Assembly (NCBI GenBank): GCA_947478985.1
Contig: CANJYC010000132.1
Span: 1-5,890, forward strand
Direction of reading: 5' to 3'
Length of the DNA stretch: 5,890 nucleotides
Origin: Acidobacteriota bacterium
GTDB lineage: Bacteria; Acidobacteriota; Vicinamibacteria; Vicinamibacterales; UBA2999
Below the pieces are notes generated by a model, which ran no database searches, was not told the origin of the DNA, and saw only the letters and a program-made list of their open reading frames with translations. The translations under genes were made by a program, and so were the position numbers. Below are positions 5,427 through 5,890 of the stretch, piece after piece; positions within the stretch are counted from its first letter, which is position 1, and each line of letters opens with the position of its first letter.

Positions 5427-5890
5427 CTAGCGCAGCCGGTCCGTCACAAAGCGCTCCACAAGCCCTGCCGCCAGCACGGCAAACATGGCCGCATCCCACT
5501 GCCTGATGCCCGCCGTGGAGTGCTGCAGTACGTAGGCGAGAAATTCGCCGCGGTCGAATTCCCTTGGCAGGGCTTCGCCGGCGATGATGGCCACGCTCGC
5601 CGGATTGAGCGAGAGCACGAAGCGATAGACGTTCACGTGCTCGTCAGGGCGCTCGTTCATCTGGGGAATGATCACCTGATCGAATCCGCCGGCGCGCAAA
5701 TCACCGAGCTGCCACGGCGGGACGCTCGTGAGGCCGAAGCGACGCCCCGGAATCTCAATCACGCGATCGACGCCGGCCGCGCGCAGTTCATGGTGATGTC
5801 CCCGGTGGCTCAGCGCTACGACTTCTGCCTCCGGGTTGCGCCGGCGCGCCACCACCACGGCGGTGAGGAACTGCGCCAGCCGGCAGGAAC
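5427..5890 (-). CDS. Unidentified Rossmann-like protein, C-terminal part (5' end beyond window)
   Basis: The reading frame stays open to the right edge (SCRLAQFLTA precedes the first in-window GTG at 5858), so the start lies outside the window and at least 153 residues are visible, ending at TAG 5429-5427. The visible part alternates helix and strand: QFLTAVVVARRRNPEAEVVAL, then DRVIEIPGRR, FDQVIIPQMNE, and later LNPASVAIIAGEAL. The pattern of a helix ending RRRNPEAEV, a strand, and then GVDRVIEIP resembles the N-terminal domain of GT-B-type glycosyltransferases (GT9/heptosyltransferase style). That is only a pattern impression, as no catalytic motif is visible. It ends 4 bp before the MAF-like gene and is its operon partner. 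A role in sugar transfer to flagellin or a surface glycan would suit that partner but is unproven. Confidence 0.62.
   Translation of the reverse strand, partial: SCRLAQFLTAVVVARRRNPEAEVVALSHRGHHHELRAAGVDRVIEIPGRRFGLTSVPPWQLGDLRAGGFDQVIIPQMNERPDEHVNVYRFVLSLNPASVAIIAGEALPREFDRGEFLAYVLQHSTAGIRQWDAAMFAVLAAGLVERFVTDRLR

Overview
This is a GC-rich window with G/C-ending codons, carrying a bacterial motility locus. MotA and MotB have the marks of a proton-type stator. Together with the flagellar-type regulator and accessory genes, they suggest a flagellated GC-rich Gram-negative such as a Gemmatimonadota or Acidobacteriota relative. That placement is an inference from gene style, not from a marker gene.

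Layout from left to right. (1) Bases 1-378, plus strand: the C-terminal end of an M50 site-2-protease-type membrane peptidase, unrelated to motility by sequence. (2) Bases 482-3534, minus strand: an operon read right to left as pseudo-receiver/HD-GYP regulator, motA, motB and a small helical ORF. The first three genes overlap (10 bp, then 4 bp), and a hairpin that pairs fully only on the minus-strand RNA lies beyond the last gene. (3) Bases 3535-3614: a short divergent control region with an inverted repeat and a weak promoter-like match. (4) Bases 3615-4226, plus strand: a 203-aa protein I cannot name. (5) Bases 4304-5890, minus strand: a second pair, an unidentified Rossmann-like protein cut by the window edge and, 4 bp downstream, a short divergent protein with the layout of the motility accessory factor (MAF/DUF115, MptE-like) family. 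MAF proteins are linked to flagellin glycosylation.

Taken together, the window looks like an accessory part of a flagellar cluster: torque generation (MotAB), a likely cyclic-di-GMP-linked regulator produced in step with the stator, and a probable flagellin-modification gene. The most notable points are the loss of the phosphoacceptor Asp and conserved Lys in the receiver domain of the HD-GYP protein, one missing metal-ligand His in its HD-GYP motif, a MAF-like protein whose nucleotide-binding motifs are eroded, and a MotA in which the position aligned with E. coli Arg90 is Gln. No tRNA, rRNA, CRISPR array, insertion sequence or integration site was seen.
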